From assembly GCA_030280995.1 (NCBI GenBank), contig JASXTE010000016.1, positions 12,353,001-12,417,000 on the forward strand: a stretch of DNA of 64,000 nt. Direction: 5' to 3'. Source of the DNA: Hemileia vastatrix. Taxonomy: Eukaryota; Basidiomycota; Pucciniomycetes; Pucciniales; Zaghouaniaceae. The position numbers and the translations under genes are program-made. Numbering within the stretch: position 1 is the first letter of the stretch; each line of letters opens with the position of its first letter. The notes beneath the pieces are model-generated. The model was not told where the DNA came from, did no database searches, and saw nothing but the letters and a program-made list of their open reading frames with translations. Shown in pieces: positions 44,779-55,492 of the stretch.

Positions 44779-45282
44779 AAAGGTTTCACTTCCTAATGAG
44801 TCTATGCATAGTATACTTTATCAAATTCTTATTAATGTTATCTATAAGCTTTTTTTGTGAATCTAGGCTTTAGATACATTGTGCCTGTGCCTTTTAAAAT
44901 GTTTACCATTAAAAAAGATTAAACTTTAAAATCAAATACAGAAAATGTCTTTAAAAACTGAGAAATTTATATTAATAAATATTAGAGGAATTTAATTAAA
45001 ATATTAAGATTACATGCTTTTAAAAAGATATGTGCAAAGTATGGCGGAAAAAATACAATTTTTTGTTGAAGAAATATGAGATACGGAGAGTTGATAGATT
45101 ATAACAAAATCAATTTTTTAAATTGAATCTTAAACCTCGTCAAACTCCTTATTAAAATACTTGAAACTGACAAGAAAAGGAGTAAAAAAACCTGCGTAGC
45201 TGAAATAAATAAAATTTAATATTAACATTGTTATTTCTTCCTTCTGGACTTAATATTGGAATTTTTACCTGTTATTTTCGAA
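44779..45282. other. Gene-free stretch downstream of the GH26-like gene
   Basis: No repeats shared with the rest of the window and no coding signature; it presumably includes the 3' untranslated region of the gene that ends at 45283. Confidence 0.4.
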
Positions 45283-47445
45283 TTAACCTTTGCTTAAAAT
45301 ATCAATCGCAGATCTCGAAACATTTTTGCTACCCATTACTAGCCGAAAATCTTCTTGCTTGACGGAGGAATTACCTCTATTTAAAGGAATATAATATTTT
45401 TTAAATCAGAATTTTTGTACCTCATTTCAAAAAATATGAATTTCACAAACGCTGCACTTTCATCCTTAATGACTTCAAACTAATCCCAGGACAGAAAGAA
45501 TGTTATCAGTATTGAAATTAATCCAAAGACAACCTATAGTTTTGTGAGCTAACCCAAGTCAGAGCTTTTAATTTAGGAATTGACTGTTTAAGAGTTGCGT
45601 CGCATAATTGATTTAGCCAATTAGTCTTTATCTCAAGTTCAGTAGCATTACCACCTTCAATTTGATTTGTTTGTAGCAAGGTGGTGAAACTAGCGCCTGT
45701 TTCCGAAAGAACTATTGGTTTACCATGATCACCAGTACCATACAACTATTGAAGAATACAAGTGCGTCAGCAGTCGTTTAATTTTTGAAAGTAACTTCGA
45801 ATCATTTCAAGAAGATGGATTCACCACATTATGACTTACTTCTGAGAACTGTTTTAATACTTTAAGAACCATTTCAGGAGGTGGTCTGGTGTTGAGTCTT
45901 TGAAATCCTTCAATGGAAATGTAAGAATTAAAGTTTTCATAAAAACTTTGCATTGAAATCATATGCAATATAACTCATACCTCCATAATGATAAAAACTC
46001 AATCCTATATGATTCAGAAAAAAAAATGAATTAAATTTTAGTTAATTTTTTTTATTGCCGACTAACCTACTATATCCACACTTTCTGGTCCTGGCCAGTA
46101 GGGTGTGTACCCAAGATGGACCGCATTTATCGTATTTCCACCAGAGTTAGAATTAGGAGACCTTTCAAAGCGATGAAATGTTGATGAACTCATAAATTCG
46201 TGTTTTTTAATTTAATTTATTACCAAAATACTTACCACAGCATAACTTAAAAAATGAATATATTATGTTTGTTAGTATTGTTTTTAAAAAAAGCATAAAC
46301 ATTCATTTTTAAAAAAACCGACAAGTATTATTGGCTGTGGCTTTCACTGCTTGTGATACTATTCTCCACTTTTCGATAAATACTAAGGAAGGTTATTTTC
46401 TTCACCAAAATGAAACATAGAACTAGAATCTCCCGGCCGTTAAATTACTCACAATCCGGTTGTTGCCCCCATGGATACCAGTCTCCATTCATCTTTGTAA
46501 CCAAAGAATTTCAATTTATCTTGAAACCTACCCTTAAAACATAGCCAGACCAAAAATCTTATTAACTCACCTCATGTGCAAATCTTAGCCACACAGTGAT
46601 GTTTCTTTCATTTAAAGAATACATCTTTTTCGCTATTTTGTTTGCCTTCCTCATTTAGATATATACATCAATCAGCTTGTGAAGAACCAAAATTTGTGAG
46701 ATTTTATAGTAGAAAGTTTACTAATTGAACTGACCACATCTGAAGTAATAGAATCCAATCCTTTTACGGGCATTAAAGCTAGTTCATATACGGGGTTTCC
46801 TTGTAAATTTTTGAGAACTTGAATTCTCTTCAAGTTTTTAAAAATATGCGTCAGATTTCAATTTTCGTCATTTCAGAAAAAAGTGGTATCCTACTTGTTC
46901 TAGACTTGAAAATTCCATATCATTAACATCAATTGGGATATAATCCCCCATCTAACAAAAAAGGATCCCTGTTAACTTTTCAAATGCTTCACAGCGATTA
47001 AAACTTAATTTCAACGTACAATCGCCATAGGCTTGGGCAAAATGGCATTGATTTGATCAGGTGTGTTGGGTGACTTTCTTTCACCAAAACCAGGTAAAAA
47101 GCCAAATGAAATGCCGCTACAGTGAAGATTGTCAGAATCCAGACCCAGATTAGGCCTCCGCAGTATTATAGGCACTGATGAAACCACTTGATCATTCTTT
47201 TGCTGTGAATGTCGGTCTAGGTCCTCGAGCGATAATATAAAAATTACAAGAGTTAAACTAAACACAATGATTAAAACGATGGTTCCCAGAAGTATAGGTT
47301 TTTCACGAAAACCGAACAAGTGCTTAATCTTCAGAAATATTCCAGGGTAAGTCTTATGTTTATCACCATTCTTGTTTTTGAGGTGTTCAATCGATTTTGA
47401 TGGGTTGAGCGATTGATTAGGTGGAGGAAATAGAAAATTTTCCAT
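45283..47445 (-). CDS. Membrane-anchored GH26-like glycoside hydrolase, 13 exons
   Basis: Exons (minus): 47445-47020, 46951-46895, 46827-46735, 46645-46571, 46492-46453, 46382-46323, 46245-46236, 46161-46067, 46004-45981, 45945-45840, 45745-45554, 45479-45451, 45376-45283; about 433 residues. The N-terminus is cytosolic-type and basic (KIKHLFGFREK), then one membrane helix (PILLGTIVLIIVFSLTLVIF, residues about 53-74), then the catalytic domain. ITVWLRFAHEMNGDWYPWG holds the GH26-type acid/base glutamate; KPIVLSETGAS near the end holds the nucleophile; TFMLWSPNSN, YTPYWPGPESVDIVG and the terminal EDFRLVM fit the same barrel. Family members hydrolyse beta-mannan or related beta-glucans; substrate unproven. 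Phases agree at every junction except exon 9 to 10, where one base is missing in a T-run and the intron would be only 35 bp. Confidence 0.85.
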
Positions 47446-49289
47446 CGGTTTGTTCACAATTTTTGATATGTTATTCAGAGATATTGATAAGTGTACACTG
47501 TTTCGCTTTTTCGCTTTTACCGAAAATGTTTTGGGAATCTTAACACCATATACATAAAACAACCTTTTACTACTCCAATGCAACCTAGGATAAGCCAAAG
47601 ATGACCAATTTCTCAAGAGAAGACTAAGGAGTGGGAATAAAGCTATTTTAAGAGGTGAAAAATGAACGAAGGAAAACTTGCAACCTTTTCATAGTCAGTA
47701 AAAATGAGTTATGTGCTTTCTAAGATTATGGCATGAAGCCCACGTTTCAAAGCCGAAACATCTTACAGCTGACGCTACACAGTGATTGTACAACTTAAAG
47801 GCTATTTTGTATTTTTATAATTAAGATTGATATAAAATTACACTGGCCGCTTAGCGGGTTTATTCGGAACACAAGGATATTTTAGCTAAATCCCAATAAA
47901 AGTGCAAAAAGCATCCCATACATTTTTCATAGGAGCTTAAAATTCACACATATAATTTCCTTGCTTCTGAGAGTATTAACATACAGTAATACGCCTTACA
48001 AATGTGTCATTTGGGTACATTTGATTTTGTATCCAAATTAGTAATATGATCCAACTGATGTATCATCAGAAGGAGAGGAAAAAAGAACCCTGTTGCATAA
48101 TGCTTATGATTTACTTTTACTTACACTTAAGATTTTGAGAAAGCTTGGAGCTTCATTTTCTGTGGAGCATGTAGTATGATGATAGTACTTTATAGTGTCG
48201 TTTTGGCGATAGATTGGTACCACAGACTAAACTAGCTCAAAAATCACACTAAATTATACCGCGTCAAGTTTATTGACGCAAGTATTTTTTCTAAACAATA
48301 GCGGGTGCGAAGGACAGCAAATCTTTTATTACTAATCGGCCATTATTTTTAAGTGGGAAATGAATTATTTCGTCAAGAGGTGTAAACTAGTTATTGAAAT
48401 ACGACATATTATTGTGTTTCTGACTAATCATTAAGCCTGTCATCAATCTCAATTATCATCAAAAATGGCAGAATTCAGTCTATATTTGAAACGTCTTGTG
48501 AAAATCTGCCATCTATTTTCAAAAAAAATAAAATAAAATAAGGCAAAGTTTGGTGGATATTCATCATCTAATAATAGCGGATTTGGGGCATTATCATGAT
48601 CTGGTTACAGATATATAAGCGATATCATATAAAAGCTTGAAAGTCTCAATTTGCCTTTTTTCCCCCTCCCTTTTACCCACTTCCCTCATCATGGGGTTTT
48701 CATGAAGTTCTAGCATAACTTTTATCTTTACATCATTGCTTATCATGTGCGAGAAGACACGTCAGAGACATTCCGCTAACAATCATCTTATTTATACTGG
48801 TGATTCGTTTTTCAACATTTTTTTCAACATTACATCAGCACATTTCCCCCTAGGATTTTAAACCCGTTTGAGTTTACGTTGTGGCCCAAGCGGCGCAGAT
48901 GGAACGCAAAACATTCCAATGAACGATTTTTTAAGGTATTTAGATAAATGACAAGGTAAACATATCCGGAAAATGTTACAACAACTGCAAAACTTAAGTT
49001 TTTCGGAAAAAATAAATACAAGCAAAGAAGCTCCAGCCACGCTGAAACTTTGAATTAAATTTGGATACAATTACAAAAAAAGGTTCGAAGCCCCGGTTTT
49101 TATTTTAATACAGTTTTCTAGGATCTTAACTTGAAATTCGAAGGCAATGCACCGCCAGACTGGTAAATCTGTTTCAGTAATCAATATCTATCTTAAGGAG
49201 TTTTCTAGTAACACTTGATTAAGAACCTAGGGAAAAACGCAATTTACATCACAATATATATTCATTTTTCTTCAAAATCTCAGAATATT
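47446..49289. other. Intergenic region upstream of the GH26-like gene
   Basis: No supported gene. Base composition is less AT-rich than in the flanking elements, and no repeat shared with the rest of the window is visible. It presumably contains the promoter and 5' untranslated leader of the GH26-like gene; the reading frame stays open to 47616 but without an ATG. A pyrimidine-rich patch lies near 48660-48690. Minus-strand frames of 63-70 codons at 48830-49070 have no recognisable motif. Confidence 0.45.
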
Positions 49290-49489
49290 AGGGGGTATCA
49301 AAGTTAGAAATTTGTAATTATTTAAAAGGCATTTCACAACACAAAAGGAAAGCCACAAACTTGACGTTAACTCTCAATAAAAAGGTGTTTTGGGGGCACA
49401 ATATGTCATGTTTTAAAAAATAGTCATGGTTCATTTGGTGGAAAAATGAGTTATTTTGAAATGGAAGATTTCTAACTTTGATACCCCCT
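49290..49489. mobile_element. Harbinger-type MITE, family 2, copy 3
   Basis: 200 bp framed by AGGGGGTATCAAAGTTAGAA and ...AACTTTGATACCCCCT. Flanks are ATT (49287-49289) and ATC (49490-49492), a target duplication with one mismatch. The interior is nearly identical to the copy at 23441. It marks the edge of the low-repeat island. Confidence 0.8.
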
Positions 49490-49979
49490 ATCAAAAGCAT
49501 CACTGAGCCAAATAAAAGAATGAGCCTTCACTACAGACAAAGTCAAATATTTCAAAAAGTATACTCTGTTAGAATCTATCAGGTTGGTTCAAAAGGGATA
49601 GTTGAAATAATCAAGGTTGATCAGGAATTTTAAAAATAGGGGGTATCAAAGTTGACTGATCCCAAATTAAATTAATTTCAGATAACAATCCTTATACCCC
49701 AATTATCTTCCGCAATTATTTTTGCTAATAATTGGGTTATTAGACATTTTATGTGTCAAATTTGACCTCTTATCTGACATTTTTCTACTCAATTTTTCAT
49801 AACCACATATCAGACAACTTTCTGTCATAACCACATCTTGGCCTACTTTCATTCATAACCACATCTTTGACTACTCTCTGGATATGGCTTCTACCTTTCT
49901 GCACACTCCAATTCTCATCTCATCCTGTCTATTCACTCCATTCAGAACACCTCACTATTTCATCTTCAATTATCTTAAC

Positions 49980-51374
49980 ATGCCCCATGATCATAGAACT
50001 TCTCAAAGGCAGCCTTCTCCCAGTTGTTCTTCAAATCGCACTACTTATTCTTTCCCCCGCTCAACCAAGAAATCAAATACCATTCAATTAAAAAAAGATG
50101 ATCATCTCATACTGATTAACTGGCTGAAAACTAAATCTAACTATGATTCTTGCTTTGGTACAGAAAATGCGACAAAAGTAGGACAGTCCCTCACACAAAA
50201 AGTTAATGGTTATCTACTATTGGCCAATGTTTTATGGAATAAGATCAAGGGAAGGATAGATTTTTTACCTAAACAGACGTCTGAATGTTTCAAGCATTAC
50301 AAAAGCAAATACAAGAAGGCAAATACTCTTTCATCTTCCCCTGGTTTGGTATTACTGACAATGATATCAGTAAGGGCATAAAATCCATAGTTGATAAACT
50401 TGAATCTTTATGTCCTTACTTTTAAGAGATGGATTCTATTTTTGGAGAGAGAGCTGATGTAAATCTTGAAAACATGTTGGATGGTGAAGATGCTATCTCT
50501 AAACATGATGTTGAAGCAAATCTTTTCCCATTCTCTTCCTTCACTCAAGACTCCCCTGTTCTAAATTCAACAAATCTAGATAGATTTGCTATAGATCCTT
50601 ATGGCAATTTAAAGCAACCCAATCTAACTCAAGCAAGTTTTTTTCTTTTATCTTACCAATTCTTTTTTTATTTAAATTTTTCTTATTCCTAAAAAGACTG
50701 AAGAAAAAATGTAGGAGCCACAATCAACTGAGTCAGAAGCCAGCAACAATGATGAGGAGGAAAATGTGACCTTGAACAAAAAGAAAAGGGCTTCAAGTAG
50801 TCTAAATTTCCACTCTCAAAGAAGAAGAAAAAGTGATACTTAATCTCAAACCCCTTTTTCTTCTATCAAAGAATTTTTGGAGAAACATGATTCTGGTAAG
50901 TGATACCATACCTCTTAATACTTTACTCTGATTTTCCTCTACTTTTTGTTAATATTTCTTATCACTCTAGAACAAGTGGAAGTTGCTAAAGAGACTCTAA
51001 AGTTTGAAAATCAAACATACAAGCTCTCCTTAAGGAGGGATGACAGAGTACATGAATTTGAAGAGAGGAAGTAATAGCTCTCTTGACAGAAGGATGATAG
51101 GGCACAAGAATTGGAGTAGGGGAAGTATAAGCTCTCTTTACAGAAGGATGATAGGGCACAAGACTTGGAGGAGAAGAAATTTGAGCTAACTCTTAGTATT
51201 GAAAAATCAAAGAAAGAGGAGAAAACACTCAAAAATCAAAACTTAATGGAACAGATGAAATTTAAGCATGATCTCAAAGAAAACTTAATTAGGAAAAAAA
51301 ATTTAATGGAATGTGTTAAGGAAAATAATTATTATAAGGAAATTAAATGTCTAATGAAATTCTTATATGACTAG
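49980..51374 (+). pseudogene. Myb/SANT-like, coiled-coil partner gene of Harbinger element B
   Basis: From the ATG at 49980: MPHDHRTSQRQPSPSCSSNR, then LINWLKTKSNYDSCFGTENA, GYLLLANVLWNKIKGRIDFL and KHYKSKYKKANTLSSSPG. This copy is open for about 120 codons, after which one frameshift (near 50345) and one TAA (near 50424) break it. A second exon carries EMDSIFGER...MLDGEDAIS. The last exon follows a canonical intron (GTAAGTGATACC near 50896 to CACTCTAG near 50971) and is a Lys/Glu-rich coiled coil. It is the best preserved of the four copies here. Myb/SANT-like DNA binding is inferred from helix pattern and from its place in a PIF/Harbinger element. Confidence 0.6.
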
Positions 51375-52139
51375 TGTGTTTTATTTCTTTCATACTTCAA
51401 ATATTCAAAATTATTTGTACATAAAATTTTACAATAATTTAGTGTATTTCATTACTCTATCCATCATTATTTGAAGTTTTGTATTTTAATGTTAAAAATT
51501 ATTTTTTAAATAAATTTTTCAAGTCTCATTTGAAAATTTGTCAATTTTCCCCTCTGCATTTTTTGAATTAAGGGGTGGGTATCACCAAAATTCTTTCAAG
51601 TCAAGAATCTTGAAAGTCTTATATAAAAATTTGGCATTAATACCCCCTGCATTTTACAGGTATCACCAAAATTCTTTCAAGTCAAGAATTTAATGATGAG
51701 TAGGGTAATGGAGCTTCAAAAGAAAGAAATGAGGGAGAGAAAATAAAGGTTAATTTTACCATAAAAATCAAAAATAACCACTTACAAAAAAATTTAGATA
51801 AAAAAAAGAAAAAAACAGAAAAAAAAACAAAAAAAATATAATTAGAAAACAAAAAATCAAAAAAGGAATAAAATGACTTACCTGGAGAGATGAGATGAGA
51901 AAATAAATAAAACCAAATTGTTTGAGGGATGTTTGAGGAGAGTAGGAAAGCATATGAAGGATGAATGAAAAAAAGAAACAGTGAAAATCATGCAATTTTA
52001 TGTTGAGCTGATGAATGAAAACAAATGAGAAATCCAAAAAAAGACATTCAGTGTAAATTTGAAATAAAAATAAATATTCAAAAAACAAAAACACCAAACC
52101 AAGTGAATAAAGCACACAAGCTGAAAATCTGGAGAGTAA

Positions 52140-52400
52140 GGAAAATAAATTTAAAAGGGTTGTGTTTCAGAATTTTGGAGGGTGATTGTCATAATTACAG
52201 AGCCTATGCTGGTGGAAAGAATGTTTTGTGATTCAAGTTAGGGGAGAGCTGGTGCATTTTTGGGATCTTCTTCTTCATAAAGATCATTGAAAAGACATAT
52301 AAGCTTAAGTGTCTTCCAAACCCAAGTCAGAATCAGAGTCAGAAGCTAAAGTTAAAGTGATAGCATTCATAGCTGAGTGAAATTGCTTCCTAGTTATTAG
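52140..52400 (-). pseudogene. Transposase remnant of element B with the catalytic core deleted
   Basis: The minus strand keeps the acidic C-terminal NDLYEEED block (about 52285) but joins it directly to sequence that in element A lies near the N-terminus (AAGACATATAAGCTTAAG at about 52293, compare 43753). More than a kilobase, including all three catalytic blocks, is gone. The element could move only with enzyme supplied by another copy. Confidence 0.65.
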
Positions 52401-53087
52401 ATGCTTTATTATTGTTGGTATAAGGTTTAGATGATGAGTGGGAAGTGTTAATTTTCCACCAAATGAGCAGGTGGTGTGTGTAAATAAAAAAATGTTATGT
52501 GTTTGCCACCAAAACCAAGTAGCATAGAGTGAAGAGACAATTAAGGATGAGAAAAAATGTTAAGTGTTTGCCACCAAAACTAAATAGCATAGAGTGATGA
52601 AAGACTTAAAAATGGAATAAGCAACTATAAGTCATGTGACTTTCTTAAAAATCCATCATGGATGTCATGAGTTAGGGATCAGGAATTAGGAATGGAAAAC
52701 TGGGTATAAGAGGCGGGATAATGCATTATTGTGGAATCCTTATCCACTAGCCCTGGGGATAGTGGATAAGAATCTTCCAAAAAAAATAATGTCTGATCGC
52801 AGGAAAAATAATTCCTGATATTTAATTGTGGATCCCTCAATAGGGGGTATCAAAGTTGACCAATCTGCAACTAAATTAATTGTAGATAAAAATTGTTATG
52901 CCCCAATTATCTTCCACAATTATTTTTACTAATAATTGGGCTATTAGACATTTTATGTGTCAAATTTTACCTCTTATCCAAAAATTTTCTACTCAATTTT
53001 TCATAACCACAAATTGGAAAATATTCTCTTATAACCACATCTTGGCCTACTTTCATCCATAACCACGTCTTTGACTACTCTCTGGAT

Positions 53088-54787
53088 ATGCCTTCTGCCT
53101 TACTGTGCACTCCCATTCCCATCTCATCCTGTCTATTCTCTCAATTCAGAACACCATTCTATCTCATCTGCATATTTTTCCTCCTTTTCATCTTAAATTA
53201 TCTTAACATTCCCTGTGATCATAGATCTTCTCAAAGGAAGCCTTCCCCCAGTTGTACTTCAAATCTCACTACTCCCTCTTTCCCCTGCTCAGCCAAAAAA
53301 TCAAAGACTGTTCAATTAAAAAAAGATTATCATATCCTTCTTATAAACTGGCTGAAAACTAAATCTAACTATGATTGTTGTTTTTGGTACTGAAAATGAA
53401 ACTAAAGTAGGATGGCCCCCTGCATCAAAATTTAATGGTTATCTACTGATTGCCAATGAACTACGGAATAAGACCAAGGGAAAGATAGATCTTTTACCTA
53501 AAAAGATGTCTGAACTTTTCAAGAATCACCAAAGCAAATACAAGAAGGAAAAAACTCTTTCTTCATTCACTGGTTTTGGTATTACTGACATCCATACACC
53601 ACACAATATGAGGGGTGGACTTGCTAGCAAGTCCGTAACCTTGGACCCAAACTCACCACAGATTGAACACACATTGAGCTATTGATAAAGGAACCATCAA
53701 ATCAGGCATAAACACCACTCAGAAGAACAGTTTTAGGTGGGTTTTCAAGTAGAGTTCAGTATGGGTTCAGTATGAATTCAGTCTGAGTTCCATCTGAGTT
53801 CAGGTTGAGGACTTTCTAGCAAGTCCACCCCCTATATTGCGCAGTGATATCAGTAAGGGCAAAAAATCCATAGATTATAAACTTAAATATTTATGGGCTT
53901 ACTTTAAAGAGATGAATGCTATTTTTGGAGAGCAAGCTTATTTTAATCCTTCAAACATTTTGGATGGTGAAGATTCTATTTCTGAAATTGATGTTGAAAG
54001 AAATCTTTTTCCTTCTTCTTCTACTCATACCTCCCCTCATTTAACTTCCACAAATTAAGATATCTTTTCAATAGATTCTTATGGCAATATAAACCAACCT
54101 TATTTAACTCAAGTATTTTTTTTTATCTTAGAAATTTATTTTTGTATTTACATTTTCTTATTTCTAAAAAGGCTGAAAAAAAACTCAGGAACCAAAATCA
54201 ACTGAGTCTGAATCCAGTGACAATGATGAGGAGGAAAATGTGACCTTGAACAGAAAGTCAAGAGCTTAGAGTAGTAAAATTTCCACTCTCAAAAAAGAAT
54301 AAAAGGTGATACTTCATCTCAAACCCCTTTTTCTTCTATCAAAGAATTTTTGGAGAAAAATGATTCTGGTAAGTGATACCATACCTCTTAATACTTTACT
54401 ATGCTTTTCTTCTACTTTCTGTTAATCTTTATTATCACTCTAGAACAATTGGAAGTTACTAAAGAGACTCTAAAGTTTGAAAAGCGAAAATACAAGCTCT
54501 CTTTAAGGCAGAATGATAGGACACAAGACTTGGAGGAGAGGAAGTTCCAGCTCTCTTTATGGAAGGATGATATAGCACAAGACTTTGAGGAGAAGAAATT
54601 TGAACTAACTCTTTTTATAGAAAAATCAAAGAAAGAGGAGAAAACACTTGAGAATAAAAACTTAATGGAACAGATGAAATTAAAACATGATGTCAAAGTT
54701 CAACAAAGAAATTTTTTTAATTGAATTTTTTAAAGCCAATAAATCTTATGAGGAAATTGAATGTCTAATGAATTTTTTTAATGACTA
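53088..54787 (+). pseudogene. Myb/SANT-like, coiled-coil partner gene of Harbinger element C
   Basis: The sequence follows the B copy: HRSSQRKPSPSCTSNL, LINWLKTKSNYDCCF, LRNKTKGKIDLLPKKMSEL and NHQSKYKKEKTLSSFTGFGI. The ATG used in copies A and B has become ATT (about 53206); the frame is open upstream to an ATG at 53088. A frame change at about 53385 and the family 1 MITE at 53597-53846 interrupt it. Beyond the MITE it continues with EMNAIFGEQAYFNPSNILDG, then a canonical intron (GTAAGTGATACC near 54370 to CACTCTAG near 54443) and a Lys/Glu-rich coiled coil (for example LEERKFQLSLWKDD). Likely role as in copy B; inactive here. Confidence 0.6.
53597..53846. mobile_element. CACTA-like MITE, family 1, copy 3, inside the Myb-like gene of element C
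   Basis: 250 bp from CACCACACAATATGAGG to ...TATTGCGCAGTG, with ATA on both sides (53594-53596, 53847-53849). The uninterrupted copies of this gene read ATTACTGACAATGATATCAG (50355) and a close variant at 18560, so the empty site is seen twice in the same window. One of the tandem 11-bp units of the other two copies is missing. Confidence 0.9.
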
Positions 54788-54939
54788 GCGTGTTTTATTT
54801 CTTTCATAATTCAACTATTCATAGTTATTTGTATATAAAATTTTACAATAATATCCTGTATTTCATTACTCTATCCATCATTAGTTGAATTTTTTTATTT
54901 TAATTTTAAAAATAATTTTTAAATAATTTTTTCAAGTCT

Positions 54940-55215
54940 CATTTGAAAATTTGCCAATCCCCCTCTACATTTTTTTGAAGTAAGGGGTGGGTATCACCAA
55001 TATTCTTTCAAGTCAAAGATATTGAAAGTCTTATGAAAATTTGGCATTACTACCCCTGAATTTTACAGGTTTCACTAAAATTCTTTCATGTCAAGAATGT
55101 TAAAGGTATCACCAAAATTCTTTCAAGTCAAGAATTTTACATGTCAGATTTGAAAATTTGGCAATACCCCCCCTGCATATTATTGAAGTAAGGGGTGGGA
55201 ATCACCAAAATTTAA
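54940..55215. repeat. Imperfect tandem blocks of about 65-75 bp in element C
   Basis: The same blocks as in element A (20870-21300) and element B (about 51530-51690): GGGTATCACC, CAAAATTCTTTCAAGTC, AAGAAT and TTTGGCAATACC. They separate the convergent genes. Confidence 0.6.
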
Positions 55216-55492
55216 TATGATTACATAAATTAATATATAAAAAACTAACATATATCAATATCTCTAGCTTTTAAGTAATGAAAATTCCTCCTGGCAAAAT
55301 TTGGACCAAGTCTAGAAGCTAAGTTTTGGACTATCCACAGGTAAAGGCAAAATGAAACCCATGAACAATTTTATGTTTTCATGATTACCATTTATACAAC
55401 ACAAGGTTGTTGGACCATTACTTTACTTTAGTAATTTTAAACAAGAGTTATTTTTAAAAAATTTATGAAAAAATAAGAAATATTTGAAGACT

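Larger units (their letters stand above)
49638..52838 (+). mobile_element. Harbinger-type element B, transposase core deleted, right end lost
   Basis: The left end AGGGGGTATCAAAGTTGACT is preceded by AAT. It carries the plus-strand Myb/SANT-like gene (49980-51374), the repeat blocks (about 51530-51690) and a fused remnant of the minus-strand transposase. At the right it follows element A's terminal sequence as far as GGATCCCTCA and then runs directly into the left end of element C at 52842, so its own right terminal repeat is missing. Confidence 0.7.

Noticed and set aside
45518..45554. GH26-like gene ending at the in-frame stop after TWVSSQNYRLSLD
   Set aside because: The GTTAGC...GGATTAG intron and two further exons give the expected WFEVIKDE and EDFRLVM C-terminus in phase, so read-through of this intron is the less likely model.
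48830..49070. Two minus-strand frames of 63-70 codons upstream of the GH26-like gene
   Set aside because: Overlapping each other in different phases, no motif, no splice partners found; treated as intergenic.
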